DNA of 20,703 bases, taken from the NCBI GenBank assembly GCA_934792465.1, contig CAKVOK010000058.1, forward strand, positions 1 to 20,703, given 5' to 3'. Position numbers and translations under genes: made by a program. The DNA comes from an uncultured Clostridia bacterium (GTDB lineage: Bacteria; Bacillota; Clostridia; RUG12999). Of the stretch, positions 1-8,344 are shown piece by piece (the first letter of the stretch is position 1; each line of letters begins with the position of its first letter). The notes beneath the pieces were generated by a model. That model searched no databases, was not told the origin of the DNA, and saw nothing but the letters and a program-made list of their open reading frames with translations.

Positions 1-456
1 CTGTATATAAACGGATATGTGAAAAATCTTCACGATTCGGAGGACTTGCTGATAGAGGTTTTTGCATATCTTGTCGATAAACGTCCGAATATCAAAAATA
101 ACTTTGAAAGCTATATATATAAAGCAGCCCGCAATCACGCACTGATGTTTTTGAGAAAAGCGAAAAGACATATCCTTCTTACATATGAAGAAATGAATTT
201 TTGCATAGAAAATACATTTGAAGATGATATGTGGCTCGCACAGCGTAACAGACGGCTTTATGAATGTATGGAGCGTTTGCCGTCTACGCAGAAAGAGGCT
301 CTTTATCTTGTGTATATTGAGGAAATGAGTTATAAAGACGCTGCGGCAATTTTAAGAAAATCAGCAAAGCAGATTGATAAGCTGCTGCAGCTCGGTAAAA
401 AGAAGTTAAGACCTTTGCTTGAAATGGAGGGAATAAGAAGTGCGTTCAACGACTGA
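1..456 (+). CDS. ECF-type RNA polymerase sigma factor, 5' partial
   Basis: The frame is open to the left edge, so the gene begins upstream; the GTG at position 19 is most likely an internal valine codon and not the start. About 151 residues are visible. The first half matches sigma region 2 (HDSEDLLIEVFAYL, then a YIYKAARNHALMFLRKAKR stretch that fits the end of the region-2 helices). The second half is a region-4 helix-turn-helix beginning at LPSTQKEALYLVYIEEMSYKDAAAILRKS, which would bind the -35 element. Its last bases overlap the next gene by 17 bases, so the two are probably translationally coupled. The gene heads a cassette with a small membrane protein and a PrsW-type protease, suggesting that the sigma factor is released by proteolysis of a membrane partner. 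The sigma family is clear; its target promoters cannot be read from this window. Confidence 0.88.
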   Translation: MYINGYVKNLHDSEDLLIEVFAYLVDKRPNIKNNFESYIYKAARNHALMFLRKAKRHILLTYEEMNFCIENTFEDDMWLAQRNRRLYECMERLPSTQKEALYLVYIEEMSYKDAAAILRKSAKQIDKLLQLGKKKLRPLLEMEGIRSAFND

Positions 457-784
457 AAGAATGCTGCTTTTGGAAAAACGAACCGATGAACTGAAAAAGC
501 GGCGCAAGGCAAAAAAACATATGCTTGCGGTCATCTCGTACTGTTCGTTTTGTCTTGTTTTAATCGCCGCTGTATCGGCGCTTGTCTGTGATTTGAATTT
601 TAACGAATTTGAGCATATGTCGCTGCCCGATGCCGCCGGTGTTTTTGCAGACAAAGCCTTTGCCGGTTATGCAGTCGTGGGTATTCTGGCGTTTTTACTC
701 GGCATTTCGGTAACCCTGATGTGTAATATTCTGCATAAAAGAAAGAAAGAAAGGGACGAGGAAAATGACCGAGCTGACAGATAA
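440..784 (+). CDS. Small two-helix membrane protein, candidate anti-sigma factor
   Basis: A 114-residue protein with a GTG start, preceded by GGAGGGAATAA; this strong ribosome site lies inside the end of the sigma gene. Residues 1-27 are highly charged (LEKRTDELKKRRKAKKH) and should be cytoplasmic. Residues about 28-50 form the first membrane helix, about 51-75 an extracytoplasmic loop, and about 76-98 the second helix, followed by a basic cytoplasmic tail (HKRKKERDEENDRADR). No zinc-type HxxxCxxC anti-sigma motif is present. Position directly after an ECF sigma gene and before a PrsW-family protease makes a membrane anti-sigma role plausible, but this is inference from context and topology only; no family was recognised from sequence. 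Confidence 0.6.
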   Translation: MRSTTERMLLLEKRTDELKKRRKAKKHMLAVISYCSFCLVLIAAVSALVCDLNFNEFEHMSLPDAAGVFADKAFAGYAVVGILAFLLGISVTLMCNILHKRKKERDEENDRADR

Positions 785-1400
785 TCTTTTACAGCTTTTC
801 TGCATTTTTATTTGCGGAGGTCACTCCTGCATTGCAGCAGTACGAAGCAGAAGCTACAATCGTCTATTGATAGCGCTTTTTTATCTGAGCTTCGGAATGG
901 GGCTTGCTTATTGGGTGCTCTATCTGATATTGTTTGACACTTCTCCGCTCGTATTCTGCGTTTCGGAGCTGAGCTGGACGGCTTCATATATTTTTCTTGC
1001 TCTGCGTCTTTATGCAGATATACCGAAAGAAAAGCAGAAAGGGAAAGCCGTTTTTTGGATCTTACCGGCATTTTCACTTGCCATGTGTATTTTCTTTTAC
1101 ACAAGAGGCAGCTATTTTGAGAACATCTTAATGGGAACGGCGATGGGTGTATTGGGATATTATGCGGTAAAAGGCATATGTTTGGCAAAAACCCGAAACC
1201 GCTCCGGAAAGCCTTTGATTTTTTATGCAGCTTTGTTTTTTTATGCAGCTGAATATCTTTTATGGATTTCCTCGTATTTTATTACTGAAAATATTTTTGT
1301 AAATCCTTATTATTTGGTTGATATATTGATACTGAATCCGGCTCTTGTTATGATAGCCGTTGCACAAAGCAGGGAGGAAAAGCCATGCCGTACAATATAG
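765..1400 (+). CDS. Multi-pass membrane protein of unknown function
   Basis: A 211-residue, strongly hydrophobic protein with about six to seven predicted membrane helices and only short polar loops (for example IPKEKQKGKA and KTRNRSGKP). The start overlaps the preceding gene by 20 bases and is preceded by GGGACGAGG; the end overlaps the PrsW-like gene by 16 bases. No catalytic motif was seen and no family is recognised. The tight overlaps with an ECF sigma gene, a putative anti-sigma and a PrsW-type protease suggest that it works in the same membrane signalling module, possibly as a sensor or protease partner. That role is inference. Confidence 0.65.
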   Translation: MTELTDNLLQLFCIFICGGHSCIAAVRSRSYNRLLIALFYLSFGMGLAYWVLYLILFDTSPLVFCVSELSWTASYIFLALRLYADIPKEKQKGKAVFWILPAFSLAMCIFFYTRGSYFENILMGTAMGVLGYYAVKGICLAKTRNRSGKPLIFYAALFFYAAEYLLWISSYFITENIFVNPYYLVDILILNPALVMIAVAQSREEKPCRTI

Positions 1401-2026
1401 AAAATATATTTATATGCCTTGCAGCTCCGTTTTTAATCGCCGCACTCGGTACGGGCAACAGCGGCAGAAAGAACTATCTGCTCATCGTTTTTGGATTTTT
1501 GTGCTGTATTATATCCGCATATCTCAACACCTTTTTTTCGGTGCTTTACAATGCGCAGGATACATCTGCCGTATTGGAAATCTCACCGGTTATAGAGGAA
1601 ACCGTAAAGATTCTTCCTCTTTTGTTCGGCTTGATTGTTTTTGAGCTTCAGCCGAAAGAGGGAGGAAATGTCATTTTTAATATTGCGATAGGCTTCGCCA
1701 CATTTGAAAATATCTGTTATCTTTTGGAAAACGGAACGGGCAATCTGTTTTATCTGTTTGTCCGCGGCTTTTCATCGGGCGCCATGCATATTACCTGTGC
1801 ATTCATCATCGGATACGGGCTTATGGTGTTTCGGCGTTCGGATGCCTTGAGAGCAGCAGGGATTTTCGGACTTTTATGCGTTGCAATTACCTTTCACGCA
1901 ATATTTAATATGTTTATGAAAGCTGACGGAATTATAAAGCAGCTGGGTTATGCCATTCCGATTGTTTCCTGTATTATTCTGCTTCTTCTGAAAGCTCCGT
2001 TCAGAAAATTGACCGTTTCAAAATAA
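1385..2026 (+). CDS. PrsW-family intramembrane metalloprotease
   Basis: A 213-residue membrane protein with about seven helices. It carries the conserved motifs of the PrsW (glutamic-type/M82) family: EETVK at residues 71-75 (the EExxK motif), FENICYLL at 107-114, a helix with H135 (RGFSSGAMHITCAF), and FHAIFN at 170-175 with H171 and N175. Family members such as Bacillus subtilis PrsW make the first cut in a membrane anti-sigma factor (RsiW) and so free its sigma factor. Here the protease is co-encoded with an ECF sigma and a small membrane protein, so cleaving the 114-residue neighbour is the obvious hypothesis. The start ATG follows GGGAGGAAAAGCC, inside the previous gene. The family call is strong; the substrate is inferred. 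Confidence 0.82.
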   Translation: MPYNIENIFICLAAPFLIAALGTGNSGRKNYLLIVFGFLCCIISAYLNTFFSVLYNAQDTSAVLEISPVIEETVKILPLLFGLIVFELQPKEGGNVIFNIAIGFATFENICYLLENGTGNLFYLFVRGFSSGAMHITCAFIIGYGLMVFRRSDALRAAGIFGLLCVAITFHAIFNMFMKADGIIKQLGYAIPIVSCIILLLLKAPFRKLTVSK

Positions 2027-2040
2027 CTTTGCTTTATACA

Positions 2041-2082
2041 GAGGGTGTTGCAAAACGAAATTGTTTTGCAGTACCCTCTTTT
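2041..2082 (+). terminator. Large hairpin with T run after the sigma/PrsW cassette
   Basis: Sixteen bases at 2041-2056 (GAGGGTGTTGCAAAAC) pair with 2063-2078 (GTTTTGCAGTACCCTC) across a six-base loop, with two weak positions, and are followed by TTTT. It sits 15 bases after the PrsW stop codon and between convergent operons, so it should end the + strand transcript. It may also slow the - strand polysaccharide transcript, although no T run follows on that strand. The long perfect-looking stem is unusual for a simple terminator and resembles insertion-sequence ends. The rest of the gap to 2285 holds nothing convincing. Confidence 0.65.
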
Positions 2083-2285
2083 GGGGCTTTAGAAAAATAG
2101 TGCAGAATGGACAAACTGAGCAAAAGCAAGGCTATCAGTATTATAATATATTTTTCGAATACTTTCAATATAATCGCCGCAAAAGCATCAGTATGCACAA
2201 AGCATTTTTTATTATGAACAATAGGGATAATGTTTTTTACCATTTAATCCACACATCGCTTGTTTATGCTATAAGTTTGTGATAT

Positions 2286-3506
2286 TTATTCCTTATGATC
2301 TCGTTTTGAATGTTTGTTATCAATTAATTTACTGCGCAATTTTACCTGCTTTTTTGCTTGCTTATAATCGTCAATAAGGTGCAATTTCCGGCGTTTTCCC
2401 ATAATTGAACGAATCAAATATTTAGCCGAAAAAACCACTGTTCCGACAATCAGAATAAATATGTTATGTTCGGCTTTCGGCCAGTGCGTACAAACAACCG
2501 ATTTGATTGACGAGAAGAAAGATGATATGTAATTTTCATCTTTTTTATCGGGAGTTTTTGCATCAAAGAGATTGATAAGTCCCTGATAATTTACGCTTTT
2601 CCTACCGAAGTTTCCGAGGTGCATAATATCATCCATAAATTCGCAGCAGAGTTTTTCGTCAAATCTTCCGAAGCCGTCCTTGTTTTCAATTCCCAAATAC
2701 CGAACCGAAATCTGCGAAAGCATTTGACAAAAGTGTGTTAAGTGCCATTTGTCGGTAAATTCGAGAAATTTATCGGTAATGTCATCATAATCCTTTGAGG
2801 CGGCAAAAACCGCCCAATCACAAAGGTGACGCAGACCTATTCCGGTACCGACATAATGCCTGTATATATGTAACAGGTTTATAATTGCATGGTGATAAGG
2901 GTCAGGGATTTTCATCTTGCCGAATTCCGTTTGGCAGAACCGTGCCGAAGCAAGAATATCGTTTGTTATGGTTGACGGGTCAAACCCGAACTCGGTCGTT
3001 CTGCTTATGGAATAATGCATTTCCGCAATATTTTGTCCTTTGAAAAATTCCATGTGGAAGTCGTGTATATCGGCATCCTCCGCGGGGAGATATCCGATGT
3101 TTTCGAGCGCTTTTGTTGCTCGTTCTACATCCGACGGAGCAACCAAAAAATCAACGTCACCCATTGTACGGCTCTCGGGATTCGGGTAATAATAGGCGGA
3201 AGCACAACCCTTTAAGATGCAATACGGAATACCGCTGTCTTCGAGGACTTTCCCTATTGCTATATGCTCACTCGTAACTCTGATATTATTTGTCAAACTG
3301 CCGAACGCCGCAGTTTCAAACTGCGGAACGTCTTTTCTTGCATTTTCGGGAAGAGCTTCAAATGCAAGAGAAACAACCGTTTGCGCAATGCTTTCCTTAT
3401 AAATATCTAATATTGTTTCGGTTGTTAATTCTTCCTTTGGATTATAGGTTTCGGATTTAAGCGCAGCTTTCACCAATGCCGTGAGTATAGTTTCACTCTT
3501 GTTCAT
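2286..3506 (-). CDS. Nucleotidyltransferase-fold family protein (NTP_transf_5-like)
   Basis: A 406-residue protein resembling the uncharacterised nucleotidyltransferase family (PF14907 type). The core is ILKGCASAYYYP (97-108), then SRTMGDVDFLV (112-122), where D117 and D119 sit where the metal-binding aspartates of the nucleotidyltransferase fold are expected. Helical middle segments follow. Near the C terminus, residues about 348-366 (IFILIVGTVVFSAKYLIRS) are hydrophobic enough to form one membrane anchor, followed by a very basic tail. The start ATG has GAAGGAG seven bases upstream. It is the last gene of the polysaccharide operon, 41 bases after ugd. Members of this family often sit in polysaccharide and peptide-modification clusters, but their reaction is not established. 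Confidence 0.72.
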   Translation of the reverse strand: MNKSETILTALVKAALKSETYNPKEELTTETILDIYKESIAQTVVSLAFEALPENARKDVPQFETAAFGSLTNNIRVTSEHIAIGKVLEDSGIPYCILKGCASAYYYPNPESRTMGDVDFLVAPSDVERATKALENIGYLPAEDADIHDFHMEFFKGQNIAEMHYSISRTTEFGFDPSTITNDILASARFCQTEFGKMKIPDPYHHAIINLLHIYRHYVGTGIGLRHLCDWAVFAASKDYDDITDKFLEFTDKWHLTHFCQMLSQISVRYLGIENKDGFGRFDEKLCCEFMDDIMHLGNFGRKSVNYQGLINLFDAKTPDKKDENYISSFFSSIKSVVCTHWPKAEHNIFILIVGTVVFSAKYLIRSIMGKRRKLHLIDDYKQAKKQVKLRSKLIDNKHSKRDHKE

Positions 3507-3547
3507 TTCATTGCTCCTTCGGAAATATTAATTATACTGTTTTGTTC

Positions 3548-4780
3548 TCAATCTCTTCTGAAAATATCTCTCGTGTACACCTTGTCCGAAACATCGTCAA
3601 GGCAGGCGTCATAGCGGTTTGCGATAATTGCGTTGCATTGTTCTTTAAACTTTGCAAGATCATTCACAATCTCGCTTCCGAAAAAAGTTTGCCCGTTATT
3701 TAAAGTCGGCTCATAAATAACAACCTTAGCACCCTTAGCTTTGATTCTCTTCATAACTCCCTGAATAGCGGACTGACGGAAGTTATCCGAGTTGGATTTC
3801 ATCGTCAGACGGAAAATTCCAACAGTAATTTCCCCTTCCTTGCTCGGATCGTAACTGTCATTAGCACGGTATCCGCCTGCCAGTTCAAGCACTTTATCGG
3901 CAATATAGCTCTTACGGGTACGATTTGATTCAACGATAGCGGTCATCATATTCTGCGGGACATCGGTATAATTTGCAAGCAGCTGCTTGGTGTCTTTCGG
4001 CAGGCAATAACCACCGTATCCGAACGAAGGATTGTTATAGTGATTACCGATGCGAGGATCAAGGCAGACACCTTTGATAATCTGCTGAGTGTCAAGACCT
4101 TTCATTTCGGCATAGGTATCAAGCTCATTGAAATAGGACACGCGCAAAGCAAGGTATGTATTGGCAAAAAGCTTAACCGCCTCAGCTTCGGTAAATCCCA
4201 TAATCATAGTATCAATATTCTCTTTTATGGCTCCGTCCTGCAACACCTTTGCAAAGCTGTTTGCGGCTTTAACAAGTCTGTCGTCCTCCATATCCGTGCC
4301 GACGATAATGCGGCTGGGATAGAGATTGTCATAAAGCGCCTTGGATTCACGTAAAAATTCAGGGCTGAAAATGATATTCTCGCAATTATACTTTTTTCTC
4401 ACGTTTGCCGTAAATCCAACCGGAATTGTGGATTTGATAACCATAATCGCATTGGGATTGTATTGCATAACGAGTTTGATAACCGCTTCAACCGCCGATG
4501 TGTCGAAAAAGTTTTTCCGGCTGTCATAATTTGTCGGAGTGGCAATTACAACAAAATCCGCATCCTTATATGCAGCTTCTGCATCGAGTGTTGCGGTCAA
4601 GTCAAGATCCTTTTCGGCAAGGTATTGCTCGATATATTCGTCCTGTATTGGGGATTTCCTATTGTTAATCAATTCCACCTTTTCGGGAATGATATCAACC
4701 GCCGTCACTTTATTCTTCTGCGCCAGCAGTGTGGCGACAGACAGTCCAACATAGCCTGTACCTGCTACTGCTATTTTCAT
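3548..4780 (-). CDS. ugd: UDP-glucose 6-dehydrogenase
   Basis: A 410-residue cytosolic enzyme that oxidises UDP-glucose to UDP-glucuronate with two NAD+. The N-terminal Rossmann motif GTGYVGLS is at 7-14. KSTIPVGF (116-123) and SPEFLRES (139-146) are family signatures. The catalytic cysteine is C259 in FGYGGYCLPKDTKQL, the form seen in streptococcal HasB and E. coli Ugd. The length is typical for the short form of the family. GGAGAG precedes the ATG by a normal distance, and the stop codon of the upstream epimerase lies only 12 bases away, so they are co-transcribed. The next enzyme needed to make UDP-galacturonate is that neighbouring epimerase, giving a two-step uronic acid pathway within the operon. 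Confidence 0.95.
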   Translation of the reverse strand: MKIAVAGTGYVGLSVATLLAQKNKVTAVDIIPEKVELINNRKSPIQDEYIEQYLAEKDLDLTATLDAEAAYKDADFVVIATPTNYDSRKNFFDTSAVEAVIKLVMQYNPNAIMVIKSTIPVGFTANVRKKYNCENIIFSPEFLRESKALYDNLYPSRIIVGTDMEDDRLVKAANSFAKVLQDGAIKENIDTMIMGFTEAEAVKLFANTYLALRVSYFNELDTYAEMKGLDTQQIIKGVCLDPRIGNHYNNPSFGYGGYCLPKDTKQLLANYTDVPQNMMTAIVESNRTRKSYIADKVLELAGGYRANDSYDPSKEGEITVGIFRLTMKSNSDNFRQSAIQGVMKRIKAKGAKVVIYEPTLNNGQTFFGSEIVNDLAKFKEQCNAIIANRYDACLDDVSDKVYTRDIFRRD

Positions 4781-4792
4781 TTAAATCTCTCC

Positions 4793-5863
4793 TCACATAT
4801 AAAATTCTTTATACCACTTAGCAAAAGCTCTCAATCCTGTTCTTAAATCCGTTGACGGTTTAAATCCGAAATCTTTTTCGAGTTCTGTTGTGTCTGCATA
4901 TGTAATCGGGACATCCCCGGGCTGCATCGGAACCAATTCCTTATGAGCGTTAAAATCATAATCTTTCGGTAAAACCTCAGCACGGATTAATTCCTGCTGC
5001 AAAATATCTACAAACTCCAATAAATTCTCCGGGTTGCTGTTTCCTATGTTATATACCTTATATGGAGGAATCGGTAATCCGTCTTTACCATTTTTCTTTT
5101 CGGGCGGTTTTTTCATGACGTGTACAACGCCCTCCACAATATCGTCAACATATGTAAAATCACGTTTGCAGTTGCCGTAATTAAAAATTTGTATTTTTTC
5201 CCCTTTAATAAGTTTGTTTGTAAAGCTGAAATATGCCATATCAGGTCTGCCGGCAGGTCCGTAAACAGTAAAAAATCTAAGTCCCGTAGCCGGGATATTA
5301 TACAATTTTGAATAAGCATGAGCCATAAGCTCGTTCGATTTTTTAGTTGCAGCATAGAGCGAAACGGGATTGTCCACCTTGTCCTCGGTAGAATAAGGTA
5401 CCTTTTTATTGGAACCGTAAACAGAGGAGGACGATGCATAAACCAAATGCTCAACAGGATGATTGCGGCAGGCTTCGAGAATGTTATAAAAGCCGATTAG
5501 ATTACTTTCAATATACACATCGGGATTTGTTATGGAATAACGGACTCCTGCCTGTGCTGCGAGATTCACGACGATTTCCGGGTTGTACTCCGTAAAGATT
5601 TTATCAATGAGTTCCTTGTCCGCAAGATTTCCTTTTATAAACGTCCATTTGCAGTCCGTATGTGCCGATGCCGACTTTTCAATCTCGGCAAGCCGATATT
5701 CCTTTATGGAAATATCGTAATAGTCATTTATATTATCAAGTCCGATGAGATTTGCACCGCTTACGGTGTTCAGAAGTTCCGTCACGAGATTTGCGCCGAT
5801 AAATCCGGCTGCCCCCGTGACAAGAATTGTTTTATTTTCAAGTTGTATGTTCGGTGTCAACAT
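4793..5863 (-). CDS. UDP-glucuronate 4-epimerase (NAD-dependent SDR)
   Basis: A 356-residue extended short-chain dehydrogenase. The NAD-binding GAAGFIG is at 17-23; ASSSSVYG (143-150) supplies the catalytic serine region; Y170 and K174 form the YxxxK pair (YAATK). The segment IGLDNINDYYDISIKEYRL (40-58) and GPAGRPDMAYF (202-212) are typical of enzymes that interconvert UDP-glucuronate and UDP-galacturonate (CapI/Cap1J type) and differ from the shorter GalE pattern. The adjacent Ugd gene supplies the substrate, which strengthens the assignment. The ATG has GGAGGG eight bases upstream. A related sugar specificity (UDP-glucose or UDP-GlcNAc 4-epimerase) is less likely but cannot be excluded by eye. 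Confidence 0.88.
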   Translation of the reverse strand: MLTPNIQLENKTILVTGAAGFIGANLVTELLNTVSGANLIGLDNINDYYDISIKEYRLAEIEKSASAHTDCKWTFIKGNLADKELIDKIFTEYNPEIVVNLAAQAGVRYSITNPDVYIESNLIGFYNILEACRNHPVEHLVYASSSSVYGSNKKVPYSTEDKVDNPVSLYAATKKSNELMAHAYSKLYNIPATGLRFFTVYGPAGRPDMAYFSFTNKLIKGEKIQIFNYGNCKRDFTYVDDIVEGVVHVMKKPPEKKNGKDGLPIPPYKVYNIGNSNPENLLEFVDILQQELIRAEVLPKDYDFNAHKELVPMQPGDVPITYADTTELEKDFGFKPSTDLRTGLRAFAKWYKEFYM

Positions 5864-5919
5864 TTTGTTATCCCTCCATATTTTATTTTTATTGTTTGAG
5901 GTTTCCGATGTTATATCGG

Positions 5920-7104
5920 TTATACAAGTTTAAAACGTTTAAGCAGTTTGTATGCTTTGCTTTTAATGCCAAATATCAACCGCCTTTTGTCGGTTATTGC
6001 TTTTGCTTTTTTGACATCACGGTTTTGACAGGCTTTTGTTAATCCGTTTTCTGTCAATACTTTTGAAAATGCATCTCGGCAGATTGCGGATTTAACTGAA
6101 CTGTGCACGGCTCTTTGCCCGATTGAACGCTGCAAATCCGCATTAAACAGTGTAAAATTTTCGTGAAGCGTATTCAGCAGTGCTGTTCCTTGCGCTGTCA
6201 GAGGAAGCAAGGTCGATACACCGCACTCGTTATACTCAGACGTCCCTTTTTGCGCACTGTGAAAATCGCCTATCAAAATATCGGCACAAAACGAATTGTT
6301 TTTGAAACGACAATCTGAACAGGAGGGACGCTTGAAATTTTGAAATGCAACATCATAGTAGGTTGATTGAAACTTTTTTATGTATTCCTTTCCGCTTTTA
6401 AAAACAGCCCGTATATAATACGGTTTCCACCGTCCGTTCTTCTTGAAGCGAACATTTATTTCAGTCATTTCACTGCGATATCGTTCTTCAATTTCTTTAC
6501 AAAATGACGCATGGACTTTTTCGGAAGTTGGTCCGTGGCAGATAAGCGATACCGTAATAAGCTTATCATTGAATTTTTCGGTATACTTTTTTACAGCAAA
6601 CGTATCGCAAGGAAGTCCGATAAATAAAACGGTTTTACCTGATTTTAAGTCGGAGCTTATGTCCTTGTACACATCATTTTTTCGTGCCTGTATATATTTT
6701 GACGAGCGCATTTTTTCTATTTCGTTGGCGTTCTGAATCCTGACGTATTCGGCAGCCTTGCAATCCTGTGTATATTGTACGCCGTAAACTACTCCGTTAT
6801 CCGAAATGACCCTTTCTGCCAAAGCATATGAGGCACCTCCGGATGCGGATTTCACACAACTGCCGTCCGAAAGCCACCCTGCAAACGCCTTGCCGAAATG
6901 TGAGTCGATTTCATCAAAATGACGCATGGGGCAAACATTTTCACACATACCGCATCCGACGCATTTGGCGTTATCTTTGATTTCGGGATACAGAAAACCT
7001 TCGGAATCGTATTCCATATCGATTATATTGCTCGGGCAGGCGCATGAACAAGCACCGCAGCCGCAGCAATCGTTTTTGAATTCATACAACGTTGTTTTTT
7101 TCAT
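5920..7104 (-). CDS. FrhB-like two-[4Fe-4S] protein (F420 hydrogenase beta-subunit family)
   Basis: With the start used here the protein has 394 residues. The N terminus holds two ferredoxin motifs: C13xxC16xxC19xxxC23P and C48xxC51xxC54xxxC58P. The rest matches the coenzyme F420 hydrogenase/dehydrogenase beta-subunit family, with conserved ASGGASYAL, SSKYIQAR, FIGLPCDTFAVKK, SLICHGPTS and a late Cys cluster (RPSCSDCRFKNNSFCADILIGDFH). Clostridia do not generally use F420, and this subfamily is repeatedly found beside polysaccharide pyruvyl transferases, as here (14 bases downstream of one), so a redox step in polysaccharide modification is likely though undefined. The ATG at 7104 is preferred, with GGTGAG just upstream; an ATG at 7125 overlaps the previous stop and has no properly spaced ribosome site. 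Confidence 0.82.
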   Translation of the reverse strand: MKKTTLYEFKNDCCGCGACSCACPSNIIDMEYDSEGFLYPEIKDNAKCVGCGMCENVCPMRHFDEIDSHFGKAFAGWLSDGSCVKSASGGASYALAERVISDNGVVYGVQYTQDCKAAEYVRIQNANEIEKMRSSKYIQARKNDVYKDISSDLKSGKTVLFIGLPCDTFAVKKYTEKFNDKLITVSLICHGPTSEKVHASFCKEIEERYRSEMTEINVRFKKNGRWKPYYIRAVFKSGKEYIKKFQSTYYDVAFQNFKRPSCSDCRFKNNSFCADILIGDFHSAQKGTSEYNECGVSTLLPLTAQGTALLNTLHENFTLFNADLQRSIGQRAVHSSVKSAICRDAFSKVLTENGLTKACQNRDVKKAKAITDKRRLIFGIKSKAYKLLKRFKLV

Positions 7105-7118
7105 AAACTCACCGATTT

Positions 7119-8285
7119 TTAGCATCCTTTCGTTGCGCTGTCAAGGAATTCAGCCGATTCTTTGCCGAAATCTCTTACAATTTTTGTTACTCGCTTGTAA
7201 TCAATCGGATTTTCGTCAAATACATAACTATCCGGATTTTTCACAAGACGGTTTTGAAGTCCGAATTTCTCAACAATATTATCAATTCTCTGATTGCGGG
7301 GTCTTACACCCTTTTTTACACGGTAAGAAACATAAACCTCTTTTTCGTTTATTACGGAAAACGTAAAAGCGTGGAATGAATCGGTAAACACACATTCCGA
7401 ATTGCGTATGAGGTTTATAAAGTCCTCCGGCGTCCGGCCGGTTAAAATTTCATCGGCATATATGGTGTCGTCTTCCGAAACTTCATTGCTCAATATGCAA
7501 ACCACTCTCAAATTATGTAAGTCCGCATATTTCCTCACCAATGCTTTCATTTTTGCATTACACCCCAAGAAGAATCCGAATACATATCCTTTTTCCGTCA
7601 CTTCCCTGTTCGGAATAAGTTCTTCCCATTCTTTCTTTGATATAAGATATGTCGGGTCACATACGATTTTTGCGTCTCTGCCGGTTATCTTTTTGATGAT
7701 TTCATATCCTTTCTGTTCTCGCACGCTAAGATAATCGATTTTATTCAAGAATTTTCTTGCCTGACGATAAACAAACCGCGGATATTTTTCCACACCGGTA
7801 CTTGTAGCGTACGAAATTCTTCTGACCCCCTCGGGGGCAAACATAAGTGAAAGATAGTTGGAAAACGACACATCCGGCGGCCAAAGCTGATCGCTTCCTA
7901 CCATGACTGCATTATATGTTTTAGCTCGCTCGACAAGCTCGTCGTATCCGTTTAACCGAACTATATTGTGCAGTCTTCTGTGCCTGAAATCATCGGCAAC
8001 TTCGGTACGTTCCTTTTTATTACGGGTGTGTAATTCACTCGGTATGGTTTTTTTGCCGAACTGAGCGTCAGCCATCAGATACAGTTTTTTCACAACAAGA
8101 AACACGAATGCCTCGGGAGAAAAAATATATTTATTGTTTTTCCCCCTTGTATAGTCCAATATCTCAGTGTATATACCTCGCTTTTCCAATTCATACTGCG
8201 TGGCAAAGGATTGCAGCAAAGCTCCGTAATTTGCCCCCTTAAACGCAAGGCAAAGTCCGATTCCTCGGCGCTCTTTATCATTCAT
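7119..8285 (-). CDS. Polysaccharide pyruvyl transferase family protein
   Basis: A 388-residue protein of the CsaB/PS_pyruv_trans family, which transfers pyruvate from phosphoenolpyruvate to a sugar to form an acidic ketal. Visible signatures are an N-terminal GANYGALLQSFA (17-28), VGSDQLWPPD (129-138), YATSTGV (159-165), VCDPTYLIS (208-216) and TDSFHAFTFSVI (301-312), where the histidine after SF is a conserved family residue. The start chosen is the ATG at 8285, with GGAAGGG eight bases upstream. The frame runs upstream to 8399, but that extension shows no family similarity and passes through structured non-coding sequence. The FrhB-like gene follows immediately, a common pairing. Confidence 0.88.
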   Translation of the reverse strand: MNDKERRGIGLCLAFKGANYGALLQSFATQYELEKRGIYTEILDYTRGKNNKYIFSPEAFVFLVVKKLYLMADAQFGKKTIPSELHTRNKKERTEVADDFRHRRLHNIVRLNGYDELVERAKTYNAVMVGSDQLWPPDVSFSNYLSLMFAPEGVRRISYATSTGVEKYPRFVYRQARKFLNKIDYLSVREQKGYEIIKKITGRDAKIVCDPTYLISKKEWEELIPNREVTEKGYVFGFFLGCNAKMKALVRKYADLHNLRVVCILSNEVSEDDTIYADEILTGRTPEDFINLIRNSECVFTDSFHAFTFSVINEKEVYVSYRVKKGVRPRNQRIDNIVEKFGLQNRLVKNPDSYVFDENPIDYKRVTKIVRDFGKESAEFLDSATKGC

Positions 8286-8344
8286 AAATATGACCCTTCC
8301 TTTCCGTGCCGCAAAGCACAAAACCAAGTTTGAAAGAAAATTGT

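Noticed and set aside
19..21. GTG as the true start of the sigma factor
   Set aside because: The frame is open to the left edge and region 2 normally needs residues upstream; no ribosome site can be seen.
2034..2243. 69-codon reading frame on the - strand after the capsule operon
   Set aside because: It reads across the long palindrome, lacks a good ribosome site and shows no recognisable family; it looks like a chance frame over a repeat.
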